Counted from the first letter of the stretch, positions 42,498-52,095 are shown. The stretch is 55,704 bases of DNA from Candidatus Poribacteria bacterium (GCA_012270865.1 JAAXHL010000215.1:1-55704), one strand, 5' to 3'. The notes: generated by a model not told the origin, from the letters alone. Numbers and translations: made by a program.

Positions 42498-44993
42498 ATG
42501 AAAGACTATCAACCTATTTCACTTTCTACTTTGTGCAATGTCGGCGCAGAGATTATCGGCGCGAACGCAACACCAAACATCGGTCCGCAGACGTTCCACG
42601 GGCTGCCTTTCGACATCACCGAAGGCGAAAACTGCTTCTTAGGCTTCGGTGAAGGCGTTAACACCGAACCCATCCAAGTCCCTATCAATGCGAACCCGAA
42701 ACGGGTCATCTTTGTACATCGACTGCTTGAGTCCCGTATCCAAGAAGGTGAACCCATCGGCAGGCACATCGCAAACTATGTTTTTCATTACGCGGACGAG
42801 GAATCCGTCAACGTACCGATTCGCGAACGTTTTGAAATCGGCAGCGTCCCGCAAGGATGGGGACAACAGACCTTTATCGCCATACCCGACCGACAAGACA
42901 GTTTATACCAACGCCACGAGGGTCCATGGGGATCAGCAGGCAACCGACAGACCGAAGCAACCCAAGGAACACCGCACGACTACTATCTCTGGGCATGGAA
43001 AAATCCGAGGGATGGCGTTGAGGTGACATCCATTGAAATCCAACCCCAGGAACGACGGTTCCTTGTCGCAGCAATCACGCTCGGCCACCTTGACGAAAAC
43101 CCGATACCACGTCGTCCACGCCGAGAAGTCAAAATCACGCTACCGCAATCCGACGATGCCGACAAACCTTTTGATATGGAAGTCAATGTTGACCGAGGCA
43201 CCGCCACGTATCCGTATCCGTTGCCGGAAAACGCGCCCGATGCCTTTATTAATGACGACTTCAAAGGGTGGGGTGAATTCCAAAACAACAAAAGCAGCCC
43301 TGCGTATACGGAGGTATCCGCTACGCCGTCTGCGACTGTTGAAGTCAAGAACCAAGGTGAAACCCTCGGCACCGTCAACTGGGGAGAAGTTCAAGAAAAG
43401 GGCAGCGTTCAACCCAACGAACGCGTCAAGGTAGAGGTCATCGACTCCGGTAGAAACTGGGTACATACAACCGTGATTGACGAAGATACAGGCAAACCCG
43501 TACCCTGTCGAGTCCATTTCCGTTCTCCACACGGCGTGCCTTACGCACCGCACGGACACCACGCACACGTCAACTCAAACATGGGCACATGGCACGTAGA
43601 TGTCGGTGGCGATGTCCGACTCGGACAGATTAGCTACGCCTACATTGACGGCACGTGTCAAGGATGGCTCCCTCGCGGCGATGTGATTGTTGATGTCGCC
43701 CGCGGGTTTGAATACACACCCCTGCGGACAACCGTCAATATAAAACCCGGACAACGAGAACTAACACTCCGCTTAAAGCGGTGGTGCAATATGAACGCTG
43801 AACGCTACTTCAGCGGCGATACGCACGTCCATTTCCTCTCTACGCAGGGCGCGCACACCGAAGCGCAAGGCGAAGACCTCGGCGTTGTCAACCTCCTCCT
43901 CTCGCAGTGGGGACACCTCTTCACGAACACAGAAGAATTCATCGGGAGACCGACAACCTCTGCTGACGGACGGAGCATCGTCTACGCAACACAGGAGAAT
44001 CGTCAACACGTCCTCGGGCATCTCACACTCCTCGGCTTAAAAGAACAGGTCGCACCGTGGTGTTCAGATGGTCCAGGCGAGGCAGAACTCGGTGGCAACA
44101 TGGAAGTCACGCTTTCACATTGGGCGGATGCATGTCACGCGCAGGGTGGCACTGTTGTTTTACCGCATATCCCGAACCCGAATTGCGAACCCGCAACGCT
44201 CATCGCCACCGGACGCGTGGATGCCGTCGAATACCTCACCAACGCCATGTACGGACACCTCGAATACTACCGTTACCTCAACTGCGGATATAAATTGCCG
44301 CTCGTCGGTGGCACGGATAAGATGACCAGCGATGTCCCAGTCGGTGTCTACCGCACCTACGTCCACATCCCTGAAAACGAAGAATTCAATTACGATAACT
44401 GGTGTAAATACATGAGCGCGGGTAACACCTTCCTCAGCGGCGGTCCTATCATACGGCTCAGCGTTAACGGACAGCCGATCGGCAGCACGATTAACCTTCC
44501 CGGTAACGGCGGCACCGTGGAAGTCGAAACCTCCGCGGATTCCATCTTCCCGATCCACACCTTGCAGATCGTTCAAGCCGGACAGGTTGTCGCTTCTACC
44601 GAAGAAAATAACGGAGCACGCCAGTTACGCCTGAAAGCGAATCTAAAAGTGGACAAACACTCGTGGATTGCGGCGCGATGTGGTGGACCCAACTATGCGC
44701 AAGCCGTCCCACATCATGACGGGTGGCGACGCGGTATCATCGCACACACCTCGCCTGTCTATATCGCCGTCGGCGGCGAGTGGTGGATGTTCGACCCAGA
44801 AACAGCGAACTATATGCTGACCCTGATTGAGGGCGGACTCTCATACATCCAGCAGACCGCGCGTCACCACGAACCCGGCACTGTAACGCACCACCACGGC
44901 GAGGACGACCATTTGGAGTACCTCTCACGTCCGTTCCAAGAGGCACGAGAGGCAATCCACCGTCGGATGCACCAATTAGGGATTCCGCATTAA
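42498..44993 (+). CDS. CehA/McbA-family metallohydrolase domain protein
   Basis: The 831-residue protein has no obvious signal peptide. Its N-terminal half is beta-rich (GLPFDITEGENCFLGF and following, then repeated PTATVEVKN-like strands), with a carboxypeptidase-regulatory-like segment TTVIDEDTGKPVPCRVHFRS. From about residue 435 it has the CehA/McbA part of the PHP superfamily: YFSGDTHVHF, the later His in LPHIPNPNC, and LVGGTDKMTSDVPVG with a metal-binding Asp. Characterised members hydrolyse carbamates and nucleotide-like substrates; here the target is unknown. The C-terminal part is again beta-rich and ends in a His-rich loop (TVTHHHGEDDH). It follows the oxidoreductase in an apparent operon. 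Confidence 0.82.
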   Translation: MKDYQPISLSTLCNVGAEIIGANATPNIGPQTFHGLPFDITEGENCFLGFGEGVNTEPIQVPINANPKRVIFVHRLLESRIQEGEPIGRHIANYVFHYADEESVNVPIRERFEIGSVPQGWGQQTFIAIPDRQDSLYQRHEGPWGSAGNRQTEATQGTPHDYYLWAWKNPRDGVEVTSIEIQPQERRFLVAAITLGHLDENPIPRRPRREVKITLPQSDDADKPFDMEVNVDRGTATYPYPLPENAPDAFINDDFKGWGEFQNNKSSPAYTEVSATPSATVEVKNQGETLGTVNWGEVQEKGSVQPNERVKVEVIDSGRNWVHTTVIDEDTGKPVPCRVHFRSPHGVPYAPHGHHAHVNSNMGTWHVDVGGDVRLGQISYAYIDGTCQGWLPRGDVIVDVARGFEYTPLRTTVNIKPGQRELTLRLKRWCNMNAERYFSGDTHVHFLSTQGAHTEAQGEDLGVVNLLLSQWGHLFTNTEEFIGRPTTSADGRSIVYATQENRQHVLGHLTLLGLKEQVAPWCSDGPGEAELGGNMEVTLSHWADACHAQGGTVVLPHIPNPNCEPATLIATGRVDAVEYLTNAMYGHLEYYRYLNCGYKLPLVGGTDKMTSDVPVGVYRTYVHIPENEEFNYDNWCKYMSAGNTFLSGGPIIRLSVNGQPIGSTINLPGNGGTVEVETSADSIFPIHTLQIVQAGQVVASTEENNGARQLRLKANLKVDKHSWIAARCGGPNYAQAVPHHDGWRRGIIAHTSPVYIAVGGEWWMFDPETANYMLTLIEGGLSYIQQTARHHEPGTVTHHHGEDDHLEYLSRPFQEAREAIHRRMHQLGIPH

Positions 44994-45014
44994 AGTAACT
45001 TTAGCCAGTTCTTG

Positions 45015-45118
45015 TAGGTTGGGTTGAGCGGTAAAAGACAAGTCTCTATCAATTTTCAAAGGCGATAGTGTTTCCCGATGAACGGTTGATAAAATGGATA
45101 TAGCGAAACCCAACAACT
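45015..45118. repeat. GTTGGGTT-type inverted repeat element
   Basis: TAGGTTGGGTTGAGCGG (45015-45031) faces TAGCGAAACCCAACA near 45102-45116, an imperfect terminal inverted repeat of about 13 bases enclosing about 70 bp. It shares its left end with the block at 779-795. It may serve as a terminator for the CehA/McbA gene. Confidence 0.5.
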
Positions 45119-45165
45119 CAACTACACCATTAATTGAATCCGCGTAAAATTTAATGGGGGTAAAA

Positions 45166-46140
45166 ATGCCAAAAGAATTAATAGCAGTTGCCCCTCGGCA
45201 ACCCGCTTTGAGAGAATATGAAGACGGTCCTGTTCCAGCAGACAGTATCCGCGTTCAAGTCGAATTCGGCGCACCCAAACGCGGCACCGAACTGACAGCG
45301 TACTACGGATACAACAACGCAAACTTTCCACTCAGACTTGGGAACATGTGCGTCGGAAAAATCGTTGAAATCGGGGAAGAGGTCGAGGGTTTCGAGATTG
45401 GAGAACGCGTCACCAGCCACGGGCACCTTAAAGAGACGCACACATGGCGCGCAGGCAGTGTCCTCAGAATGCCCGACCAGATGAGTTGGAAAGAGGCGGT
45501 CTGCTATGATCCGTTACACTTCGCAATGTCCGCAATTCGTGATGGAAAAGTCCGCGTTGGCGAGCGCGTGGCTGTCTTTGGACTCGGTGCCATCGGCTTG
45601 ATGACAGTACAGATGGCGCGGATCGCAGGGGCAGACTTCGTCGCTGCCGTAGACCCGATCGAAAGACGGCGGAAAGTCGCTGAAAAGACGGGGGCGGAGC
45701 TCGTCATTGACCCGACTGCCTCCAATACCGGCGAGGTACTTAAAGAGGCGACCGGCGGACTCGGCGTTGATGTCGCTGTAGAAACGAGCGCAGTCTACGA
45801 AGCACTTGATGACGCGCTCCGCAGCGTCACTTTTGAAGGCACAATCGTCTATGCGGGACGCGCGAAAGCCTGTACAGGCGGACTCGACCTCGGTGCCGTC
45901 GCGCACGTCAACATCCCGAACATCATCTTCGCACGCGCCAACAGCGATCCGAACCGCGATCATCCGCGTTGGAATTTCAGACGCATCGTTGATACCTGTT
46001 GGAAATGGCTCGAAGAAGGCAGATTTGACTGCGAAGATGTCGTTGACCCAGTCGTACCGTTTGAAGATTCAGTCGAGGCTTACATAGAGATGGACAACCA
46101 CCCCGAACGGAGCGTCAAATTAGGTGTCTCCTTCGGTTGA
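45166..46140 (+). CDS. MDR-superfamily (zinc-type) dehydrogenase without visible zinc ligands
   Basis: From the ATG at 45166 (GGGGG 5 bases upstream; ATG 45154 is also in frame) the protein has 324 residues. It has a GroES-like N-terminal domain (VPADSIRVQVEFGAPKRGTE, GNMCVGKIVEIGEEVEGF) and a Rossmann domain (VFGLGAIGLMTVQMARIAGA, Asp at the NAD-binding strand end in VAAVDPIE). The catalytic Cys/His pair and the four-Cys structural loop of zinc alcohol dehydrogenases are absent, so it groups with the zinc-independent or BchC/threonine-dehydrogenase-like members. Substrate unknown. It stands after the repeat block at 45015, probably with its own promoter. Confidence 0.85.
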   Translation: MPKELIAVAPRQPALREYEDGPVPADSIRVQVEFGAPKRGTELTAYYGYNNANFPLRLGNMCVGKIVEIGEEVEGFEIGERVTSHGHLKETHTWRAGSVLRMPDQMSWKEAVCYDPLHFAMSAIRDGKVRVGERVAVFGLGAIGLMTVQMARIAGADFVAAVDPIERRRKVAEKTGAELVIDPTASNTGEVLKEATGGLGVDVAVETSAVYEALDDALRSVTFEGTIVYAGRAKACTGGLDLGAVAHVNIPNIIFARANSDPNRDHPRWNFRRIVDTCWKWLEEGRFDCEDVVDPVVPFEDSVEAYIEMDNHPERSVKLGVSFG

Positions 46141-46215
46141 GGTCTTTTATAGTCAATTCCAAAAATAGATACACACTTTCGGTTTTTCCCCAATAGGTGC
46201 GGTTTTGCGATGTAC

Positions 46216-46436
46216 CATAAGTGTCAATTTTAGAAGAAAAACCGTCTCGGTCCCAGGTCCGGTAGGTTCGGTTTCTAACCGAACCGGATTTTACACAGAA
46301 ACCTCAAAGACTTCAAAAACCTCTTCAATCCCGTAGAGTTTATTTGCTTGGGTACCCAGGTCCGGTAGGTTCGGTTTCTAACCGAACCGGATTTTATACA
46401 GAAACCTCTTCAATCCCGTAGAGTTTATTTGCTTGG
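46216..46436. repeat. dispersed 20-mer plus tandem REP hairpin units
   Basis: The exact 20-mer CATAAGTGTCAATTTTAGAA (46216-46235) repeats 742-761. It is followed by two copies of a unit starting CCCAGGTCCGGTAGG (46252 and 46355), each with the hairpin GGTTCGGTT-TCT-AACCGAACC (46265-46285 and 46368-46388). CTCTTCAATCCCGTAGAG and TTTATTTGCTTGG repeat at 46321-46351 and 46406-46436. The second unit lacks about 20 bases of the first. This fills the gene-free stretch 46141-46481 between convergent genes. Confidence 0.75.
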
Positions 46437-46481
46437 ATATTTCTTCACTCTGTTTATAGCAGCACTAAGGTATAATTAAAA

Positions 46482-47372
46482 TTACTGGTATGCGATCAAA
46501 AAAATGCCCAATACCATCACAACAGCCGCGATCAATCGGCGTTTTGTGTAAGTCTCTTTCAACGCATATCCGCCGAGCAAGACAACGAAAATGACAGAAC
46601 ACTGCCGAACCGCGGTTACGTAACTGACCTTTTCCGTCATCAAGACGTAGAGGATGAGCGAATAGGATGTCAGCATAAGTACAACAACAGCGAGTGCCCG
46701 TTTCCATTCCGTCCGTCCAATCTCGGCAATTTGGCGGTGTGGAAACCGGATGAGGCAGGACAATCCATAAAGAACTTGCGAGATACCGTTCTCCATTAAA
46801 TAGTAGGTCACGGCTCGCCACACGGGGGCACCCGTCGAATGGTCATGAAATTCGGACATCCCCTGTTTGTCTATCAGTGAGTATCCAATGACACTCGCCA
46901 GAGTCGCATAAGCCCAGAGGGCATCGGGTTCGCGAAGGAAACGAAAGAACGCCGCAAACTGGATGCGTGCCTCGCGTTGTTGATAGAGGAGTATCGAGAC
47001 CATTACACATAAGATACCTACCAAACCTTGCACTGAAATTCGTTCCTTTAAGAAAATAAAGGCAAATAGTGGTAAGAACGCCGGTGCAGCGCGCGTAATC
47101 GGATAGACGAACGAGATCTCACCAACCGTATAGGCGTGTGCCAAAAACAGAATGTACAACAGATGGACGAAGCCTGAACCAATAATATAGACCCATACCG
47201 ATTTCGGAATTACCGGTTGCTTGATACCAAAGGCAACGAGTGCTATCGCTACGGTGTAAAATCCACACCAAAAAAAGAGGATGCGTGTATCTCTGCTGGA
47301 TTTGCTGTAGAAATTCCATAAAGCATGGCAAAATGCCGATAGCAAAATTAAGGCAATTGAAGTCAAGTGCAT
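46482..47372 (-). CDS. EamA-family (DMT superfamily) transporter
   Basis: The 296-residue protein has about ten membrane helices in two related halves, as EamA proteins do: ALILLSAFCHALWNFYSK at the start, SFVYPITRAAPAFLPLFAFIFLKERIS closing the first half, and SYVTAVRQCSVIFVVLLGGYALKETYT closing the second. DMT transporters export amino acids, metabolites or drugs, or take up riboflavin and nucleotide sugars; the substrate is not evident here. The start has no clear ribosome-binding site. It is convergent with the MDR dehydrogenase, with the REP hairpins between them. Confidence 0.9.
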   Translation of the reverse strand: MHLTSIALILLSAFCHALWNFYSKSSRDTRILFFWCGFYTVAIALVAFGIKQPVIPKSVWVYIIGSGFVHLLYILFLAHAYTVGEISFVYPITRAAPAFLPLFAFIFLKERISVQGLVGILCVMVSILLYQQREARIQFAAFFRFLREPDALWAYATLASVIGYSLIDKQGMSEFHDHSTGAPVWRAVTYYLMENGISQVLYGLSCLIRFPHRQIAEIGRTEWKRALAVVVLMLTSYSLILYVLMTEKVSYVTAVRQCSVIFVVLLGGYALKETYTKRRLIAAVVMVLGIFLIAYQ

Positions 47373-47607
47373 AAAAATGCTCTGTTTTTCCCGCGCTGTT
47401 CATAACGCATCTTTTCGGTTTTCTGTATCCAGAAGCGTAGCAGACACACGAGTTTGTAGTAGGACCATTTATTTTCTGTTTCCATAGACACTGAATTGCG
47501 CCCGGTAAACCTTAAGGCGCGCCTCAATATAACAGACGAAAACCAAATGCTCTTAATTATAATACCATTTTGAATTGACAATTCGCCTTAGATTCTAAAC
47601 CCAAAAT

Positions 47608-47622
47608 TTGCCAGTCTGGCAA
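47608..47622. promoter_or_regulatory. perfect 15-bp palindrome, possible activator site
   Basis: TTGCCAG-T-CTGGCAA stands 175-190 bp upstream of the sigma-54 promoter at 47797, a distance usual for enhancer-binding protein sites. No second copy was found nearby. The rest of 47373-47989 is AT-rich with no convincing gene. Confidence 0.35.
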
Positions 47623-47796
47623 TATTGGCAGTATACAAGACAATTTTTGCTTGTCGATAATGGTGTTTTTAAGAAAGAATTTAACGCTTTTACTTGTTGA
47701 TCAAAGGTAGTGTAAACGTGTATTTTAGATGGATGACGCTGAAGTATCTCTGAGACCTCAGCAGTTTGAACACAACTCTGTATTTTCTTTAGGACA

Positions 47797-47813
47797 TTGG
47801 CATAAAACTTGCT
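47797..47813 (+). promoter_or_regulatory. sigma-54 (-24/-12) promoter
   Basis: TTGGCAT-AAAAC-TTGCT has the GG and GC doublets exactly 10 bp apart, as required for RpoN promoters (consensus TTGGCAC-N5-TTGCW); only the last base of the -24 box differs. It points to the lipoprotein gene at 47990 with a leader of about 165 bases. Confidence 0.65.
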
Positions 47814-47989
47814 TATATCTCAAAAAAAACAACGATGAGATACAATTTTTGTATTGCGTTAAACTTGGTATAAGCAATGTGGACTATTTTCTTATGAGTT
47901 GAGAAGCATCGTCGTTTTTATGTGCGAATTTTAAGTCAATTCATGAGCAATAGATACACTGTGTTTTGCTGACATAAGGAAGAAAAAAA

Positions 47990-50900
47990 ATGAAAGCCTT
48001 AATTTCCATCCTCAGTTTGATTCTCATAATGGTATCCTGTGGTCCCGCCGATCCGCCCTCCGAGAAGGCATCGCGTAAAATTACGATTGACGTTGCCACA
48101 GAAATCGGCCAAGATTTTGGTGAAGGTGGTCTCTATGTCCACAAAACAGATGATTTTTTGACCTTACGCTCTTTAAGTTTTAGTCATTCAGAAAGGTTCC
48201 CGGGCCGCGTCCGCGTTCTATTTACGAATATCGCCGCCGAGTACGAAGGTAAGATGTTTCGCTATCCACTCACTGTCGGAAAGACATGGGAACAGAAGTG
48301 GAACGCAACGAATACAACAACGCTTGAGGGGCATGAGTCGGTAAAAATTGCGCTTGGGACTTTTCCCGCTTGCCTCAAGCACAAAACCGTCCTCACGGAT
48401 GCCCACATCGGCAGCAAACTGGAAAAAGCACTCATTGACGGAACCCGCTATCTCTGGTTTGCCAAGGGCATCGGGTTAGTGAAAGTACGGTACGAGCATT
48501 CCAACGGCATCGTCACGGAAGCCGAACTAATAGACTACAAAATATCCGGTGAAAGCGAAGCGTACTTCCCTTTGAATATTGGTTCAACATGGACCTATAA
48601 ATGGAAAAACAACTATTATAACGAAGTTTTCATTGAAACGGCGCATATTGATATTAACCAGAATACGAGCAAAAAATTTAAAGGAGACCTCCAGCTTACT
48701 GTCGAAGTTGCAGATGAGAACGGTGAAGCGTTGGGCGAAAGGGACTTCTATATCGCAAAAACCGCAGCGTCTTTAGAATTAAGGAGCGGAAGTTCAAGAC
48801 CCGGTACCAAATCCACTAAACCCATACTGTATCCTGCAAGCATTTTTTCAGATAATATCAGCGCCTCCTGGCCCGAAATGTTCCGATTCCCGTTAACGGT
48901 AGGAAAAACATGGACAGAAGAGGGAGGGTCAAATTCATATCTACAGACGACTATAGAAGATTACGAATCTGTTAAATGTGCAGCAGGCGATTTTAAAAAG
49001 TGTCTCAAGCATAAAACTATATTCACCGGTGCTGAAGCTGACACCGAATTGAAAAGCTCACTGATTAACGGCACACGCTACCTATGGTTCGCAAAAGGTG
49101 TCGGGCTTGTGAAGATGCGATATGAACATGCCAACGGCATTGTCACAGAAGCCGAATTAATAGAATATAATGTACCCGGAGAAAGCACAGACTACTTCCC
49201 ATTAAACTTTGATACAACGTGGACTTATAGGTGGCATAACGATTACCAACCCCAACCGACTATCGAAAAACTTCAGGTCAAGGACCCCAAAATTCTACCC
49301 GAAACACCGCTTAAAAAGGCTTCTTACGTCGTAACTATTGAGAATCCGAATGATAAAGGCGAAATGCGGGTTGATTGCAAATTAACGCCTGAAGATCCAA
49401 ATCTTGTGGGATCCCCTAAGAATCCAAATCTTAAGGAATTGCAGTTACGCCTCAACGGCGATAGTGATTATATTGTACAGCATAATCAATATCAACCAAA
49501 AAACAGTGAATCTCAACCAACAGATGACCCTTTCTCACACAGAGTAAAGGTAGAAGAACCCCGGCCTGTAGGTTTTCCTCATTTTCGGGGTTATCCTTAT
49601 CCTGTTTGGAAGATTAAGTTTTTTAAACATGCGAACAAGACACCTATTACTTTAAACTATGAAATATCGCGAAAATATGCTGAGGATTACAAGGCTTTCC
49701 AAACTAAACGGTACGGGTTCGCAACACATTCAAGAACATCGCCCTATTTCTGGGATGACGCTATGCGTTGGTCGGGGAGCGAACTGTTTATTGTCGGTGG
49801 AAAAACCGACAATATCGAAGTGGAATTCAAACTCCCCAAAGGCTGGGGCGTACTAACGCCTTGGAAACGCATCGGATTCACAGGGCACCGATTCTCTGTT
49901 GAAAATCAAGCAGAACTAACCGCGAACTACCTGCTCATCGGGGAGCATACTGAAGTTGTCGCAGCATCTGGAAAAACAGAGGTTCTGATCGGTATGGGCG
50001 GTAGCCTGAAAACATCAAAGGACGAGATGAAACGCACCGTTGAAAAATTTTTACACGCGTATTCAAAACTTTTTAAAGATGGACCGGACGGGCGTGTAAT
50101 GTTTATCGTAAACCCTTATGAAGGAGAAGGTGAGCAACGGATGGAAGGTCAAGGGCGGAACCACAGCGTCAGTATCCTGATGGATGAGACCTTAGACCCA
50201 GCAATGAAACACGAGTGGGGTCCTTTTCTCGGACACGAAGTGTTCCATATCTGGAACGGGCTCACTGCCCTTGAACCTTTTACAGCAAAGGAACGGTGGT
50301 TCGCCGAAGGTGTGACGAATTACTACTCCGACATTACAGCGAAGCGACTCGGCTATCTATCTGAAAGTGAATATTTCAAACGGCTTGAAGAGGCGTGTGA
50401 GAAATATCTGTCCGTATCTCACGAACTTGCGATAGGGGACGATTTCAGGGACAGTCGATTACTTTACGACGGCGGGAGTCTTGTCGCAGCAACATTAGAT
50501 TTACAGATACGCCACCTCACGAAAAACAGGAAAAATTTTAATCACGTCCTGCAGCAAATGTATCGAAAATTTCCTGACACTTCTATAGAATATACGCAGC
50601 GCGATATCATCAGAACCGTCAACAAAGTCGCAGGTAAAGATTTTGACACTTTCTTCAAAACCTATGTTACGGGAAAGAAGCGGCTGCCTCTGGCGGAATA
50701 TTTTGATAAAGCAGGTTTAGACTTCGAGATAACCTCCTATGAAGAATTCCCAACTTACAACTATGTTGCTGATGTGCTTAAAACGAGTTTGGATCGGAAA
50801 ACGATGGTTCATGTAACTGCTGTCAACGACGTACCGATTGAAACGACTCTGGAACTCCGTAAGCTTGCTAAAACATGGAAATCTGGAGAGACTTTAGACC

Positions 50901-51073
50901 TCACCTTTAAAGAATTCGGAGAAGATGATAAATCTATAACCGTTTCTGTGACATTGAATGGGATTTCTGACAATCCGCCGACAGAGGCTGAAGTCAGCGT
51001 GCGGATTAAGAAAATGGAAAAGACGACCAGGTTACAGCGCGCCATCTTGGCGGGTATTTTAGGCAAGAAATAA
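47990..51073 (+). CDS. lipoprotein with duplicated N-terminal domain and M61-like metallopeptidase
   Basis: This 1027-residue protein begins with a lipoprotein signal (LILIMVSC, Cys 17). Two copies of a beta-rich domain of about 180-200 residues follow (about 30-190 and 195-410), each ending in the block GTRYLWFAKGxGLVKxRYEHxNGIVTEAEL and a start of the next unit FPLNxxxTWTYxW. From about residue 560 comes a gluzincin part as in M61 glycyl aminopeptidases: H749-E750-V-F-H753 and a third ligand E773 (WFAEG), then a helical domain and a C-terminal PDZ-like domain (VHVTAVNDVPIETTLELRKL). It is therefore likely an active zinc peptidase on the outer or inner membrane surface. The repeated domain is unknown to me. 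AAGGAAG precedes the ATG and a sigma-54 promoter lies upstream. Confidence 0.82.
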   Translation: MKALISILSLILIMVSCGPADPPSEKASRKITIDVATEIGQDFGEGGLYVHKTDDFLTLRSLSFSHSERFPGRVRVLFTNIAAEYEGKMFRYPLTVGKTWEQKWNATNTTTLEGHESVKIALGTFPACLKHKTVLTDAHIGSKLEKALIDGTRYLWFAKGIGLVKVRYEHSNGIVTEAELIDYKISGESEAYFPLNIGSTWTYKWKNNYYNEVFIETAHIDINQNTSKKFKGDLQLTVEVADENGEALGERDFYIAKTAASLELRSGSSRPGTKSTKPILYPASIFSDNISASWPEMFRFPLTVGKTWTEEGGSNSYLQTTIEDYESVKCAAGDFKKCLKHKTIFTGAEADTELKSSLINGTRYLWFAKGVGLVKMRYEHANGIVTEAELIEYNVPGESTDYFPLNFDTTWTYRWHNDYQPQPTIEKLQVKDPKILPETPLKKASYVVTIENPNDKGEMRVDCKLTPEDPNLVGSPKNPNLKELQLRLNGDSDYIVQHNQYQPKNSESQPTDDPFSHRVKVEEPRPVGFPHFRGYPYPVWKIKFFKHANKTPITLNYEISRKYAEDYKAFQTKRYGFATHSRTSPYFWDDAMRWSGSELFIVGGKTDNIEVEFKLPKGWGVLTPWKRIGFTGHRFSVENQAELTANYLLIGEHTEVVAASGKTEVLIGMGGSLKTSKDEMKRTVEKFLHAYSKLFKDGPDGRVMFIVNPYEGEGEQRMEGQGRNHSVSILMDETLDPAMKHEWGPFLGHEVFHIWNGLTALEPFTAKERWFAEGVTNYYSDITAKRLGYLSESEYFKRLEEACEKYLSVSHELAIGDDFRDSRLLYDGGSLVAATLDLQIRHLTKNRKNFNHVLQQMYRKFPDTSIEYTQRDIIRTVNKVAGKDFDTFFKTYVTGKKRLPLAEYFDKAGLDFEITSYEEFPTYNYVADVLKTSLDRKTMVHVTAVNDVPIETTLELRKLAKTWKSGETLDLTFKEFGEDDKSITVSVTLNGISDNPPTEAEVSVRIKKMEKTTRLQRAILAGILGKK

Positions 51074-51141
51074 CCGACGATAATCGGAGTGTGGTTATTC
51101 AGTCCTTTAGTTTAAAGGAACACTCACATAAGGAGCCAACA

Positions 51142-52089
51142 ATGTTTAAAACATTCAAACATTTCACGCTATTCGTTCTTGCAGTTGCACTGCTTACGCT
51201 CACAGCGACGATTACCCTCACCCAAGAATCGTGGTTCCCTTCCGAATGGGGTGCCGATGACCGACGCGGTGCCGTCAACCGCCTAACACCGGAAAAAGTG
51301 TTAGAAGCCGCCAGCTTAATCAAAACCGGTGAAGTCTTTCAACTCGGCAGAGTCTATGAGAGTGGTATCCCCGTCTTCGGAACGCGGCACTATAGTCTGC
51401 GAATTCCGGCGATGTCAGGTCCGCTCGGTGAAAACAAAACGACATGGTTTGAGGAGATCTTCAGCGGCGAGATCGGACAGATCGGCACACAGTTCGATGG
51501 ACTCGGACACATCGGTATCGGCGACCTCTACTACAACGGCTTAGACCAGCACGATTTCGCCAAAGCCGAAGGTCTCACAGAACTCGGTGTTGAGAACGTG
51601 GGACCCATCGTAACGCGCGGTGTCCTGATTGATGTCGCTGGCTATAAAGGCGTTGAAGTCCTCGGCGATAGTTATGAAATTACGAGCGCCGATCTGGAAG
51701 GTGCCTTGAAAAAGCAGGGTGTCGAGATTACGCCCGGCGATGTCGTTATCATTCACACCGGCTGGGGTAAATTCTGGATGACCGACAATGATCGCTATGG
51801 GACCACAGAACCCGGCATCGGAATGGAAGCAGGGCAATACCTCGTCGATCAGAAAATTGTAATGCTCTGTGCCGATAATTGGGGTATCGAGGTCGTCCCG
51901 AATCCTGATGAAACGCTCGCCTTTCCGGTGCATCAACTCTTTATCGTCAAACACGGGATTTACAACCTTGAGAACATCATCACAGAGGAGTTAGCGGCAG
52001 CGAAGGTCTACGAATTCGCCTTCAGTTTCGCACCGCTACGCCTCAAAGGCGCGACGGGTTCACCCGGCAACCCAATCGCCATTCGATAA
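51142..52089 (+). CDS. secreted cyclase-family hydrolase (kynurenine-formamidase-like)
   Basis: The ATG at 51142 is preferred (AGGAG 7 bases upstream; the frame opens at 51091). It gives 315 residues with a signal peptide (FTLFVLAVALLTLTATITLT). The mature part fits the Cyclase family (PF04199): SGEIGQIGTQFDGLGHIGIGD is the form of the H-G-T-H/Q-xD-xxxH metal site, followed by GPIVTRGVLIDVAGYKGV and ITPGDVVIIHTGWGKFW. Family members hydrolyse N-formylkynurenine, isatin or cyclic amides using a metal; the first His of the motif is replaced by Gln-containing GTQFDG here, as in one subgroup. Its position right after the M61-like lipoprotein gene suggests co-transcription from the sigma-54 promoter. 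Confidence 0.82.
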   Translation: MFKTFKHFTLFVLAVALLTLTATITLTQESWFPSEWGADDRRGAVNRLTPEKVLEAASLIKTGEVFQLGRVYESGIPVFGTRHYSLRIPAMSGPLGENKTTWFEEIFSGEIGQIGTQFDGLGHIGIGDLYYNGLDQHDFAKAEGLTELGVENVGPIVTRGVLIDVAGYKGVEVLGDSYEITSADLEGALKKQGVEITPGDVVIIHTGWGKFWMTDNDRYGTTEPGIGMEAGQYLVDQKIVMLCADNWGIEVVPNPDETLAFPVHQLFIVKHGIYNLENIITEELAAAKVYEFAFSFAPLRLKGATGSPGNPIAIR

Positions 52090-52095
52090 TCTTTC

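Noticed and set aside
46151..46176. AGTCAATTC...ATAGATACAC word also seen near 47934-47960.
   Set aside because: Spacing and inner bases differ and the words are AT-rich, so similarity is too weak to call a repeat.
46471..46476. TATAAT on the plus strand between the repeat block and the EamA gene.
   Set aside because: No -35 box at a suitable distance, and it points into the 3' end of a minus-strand gene.
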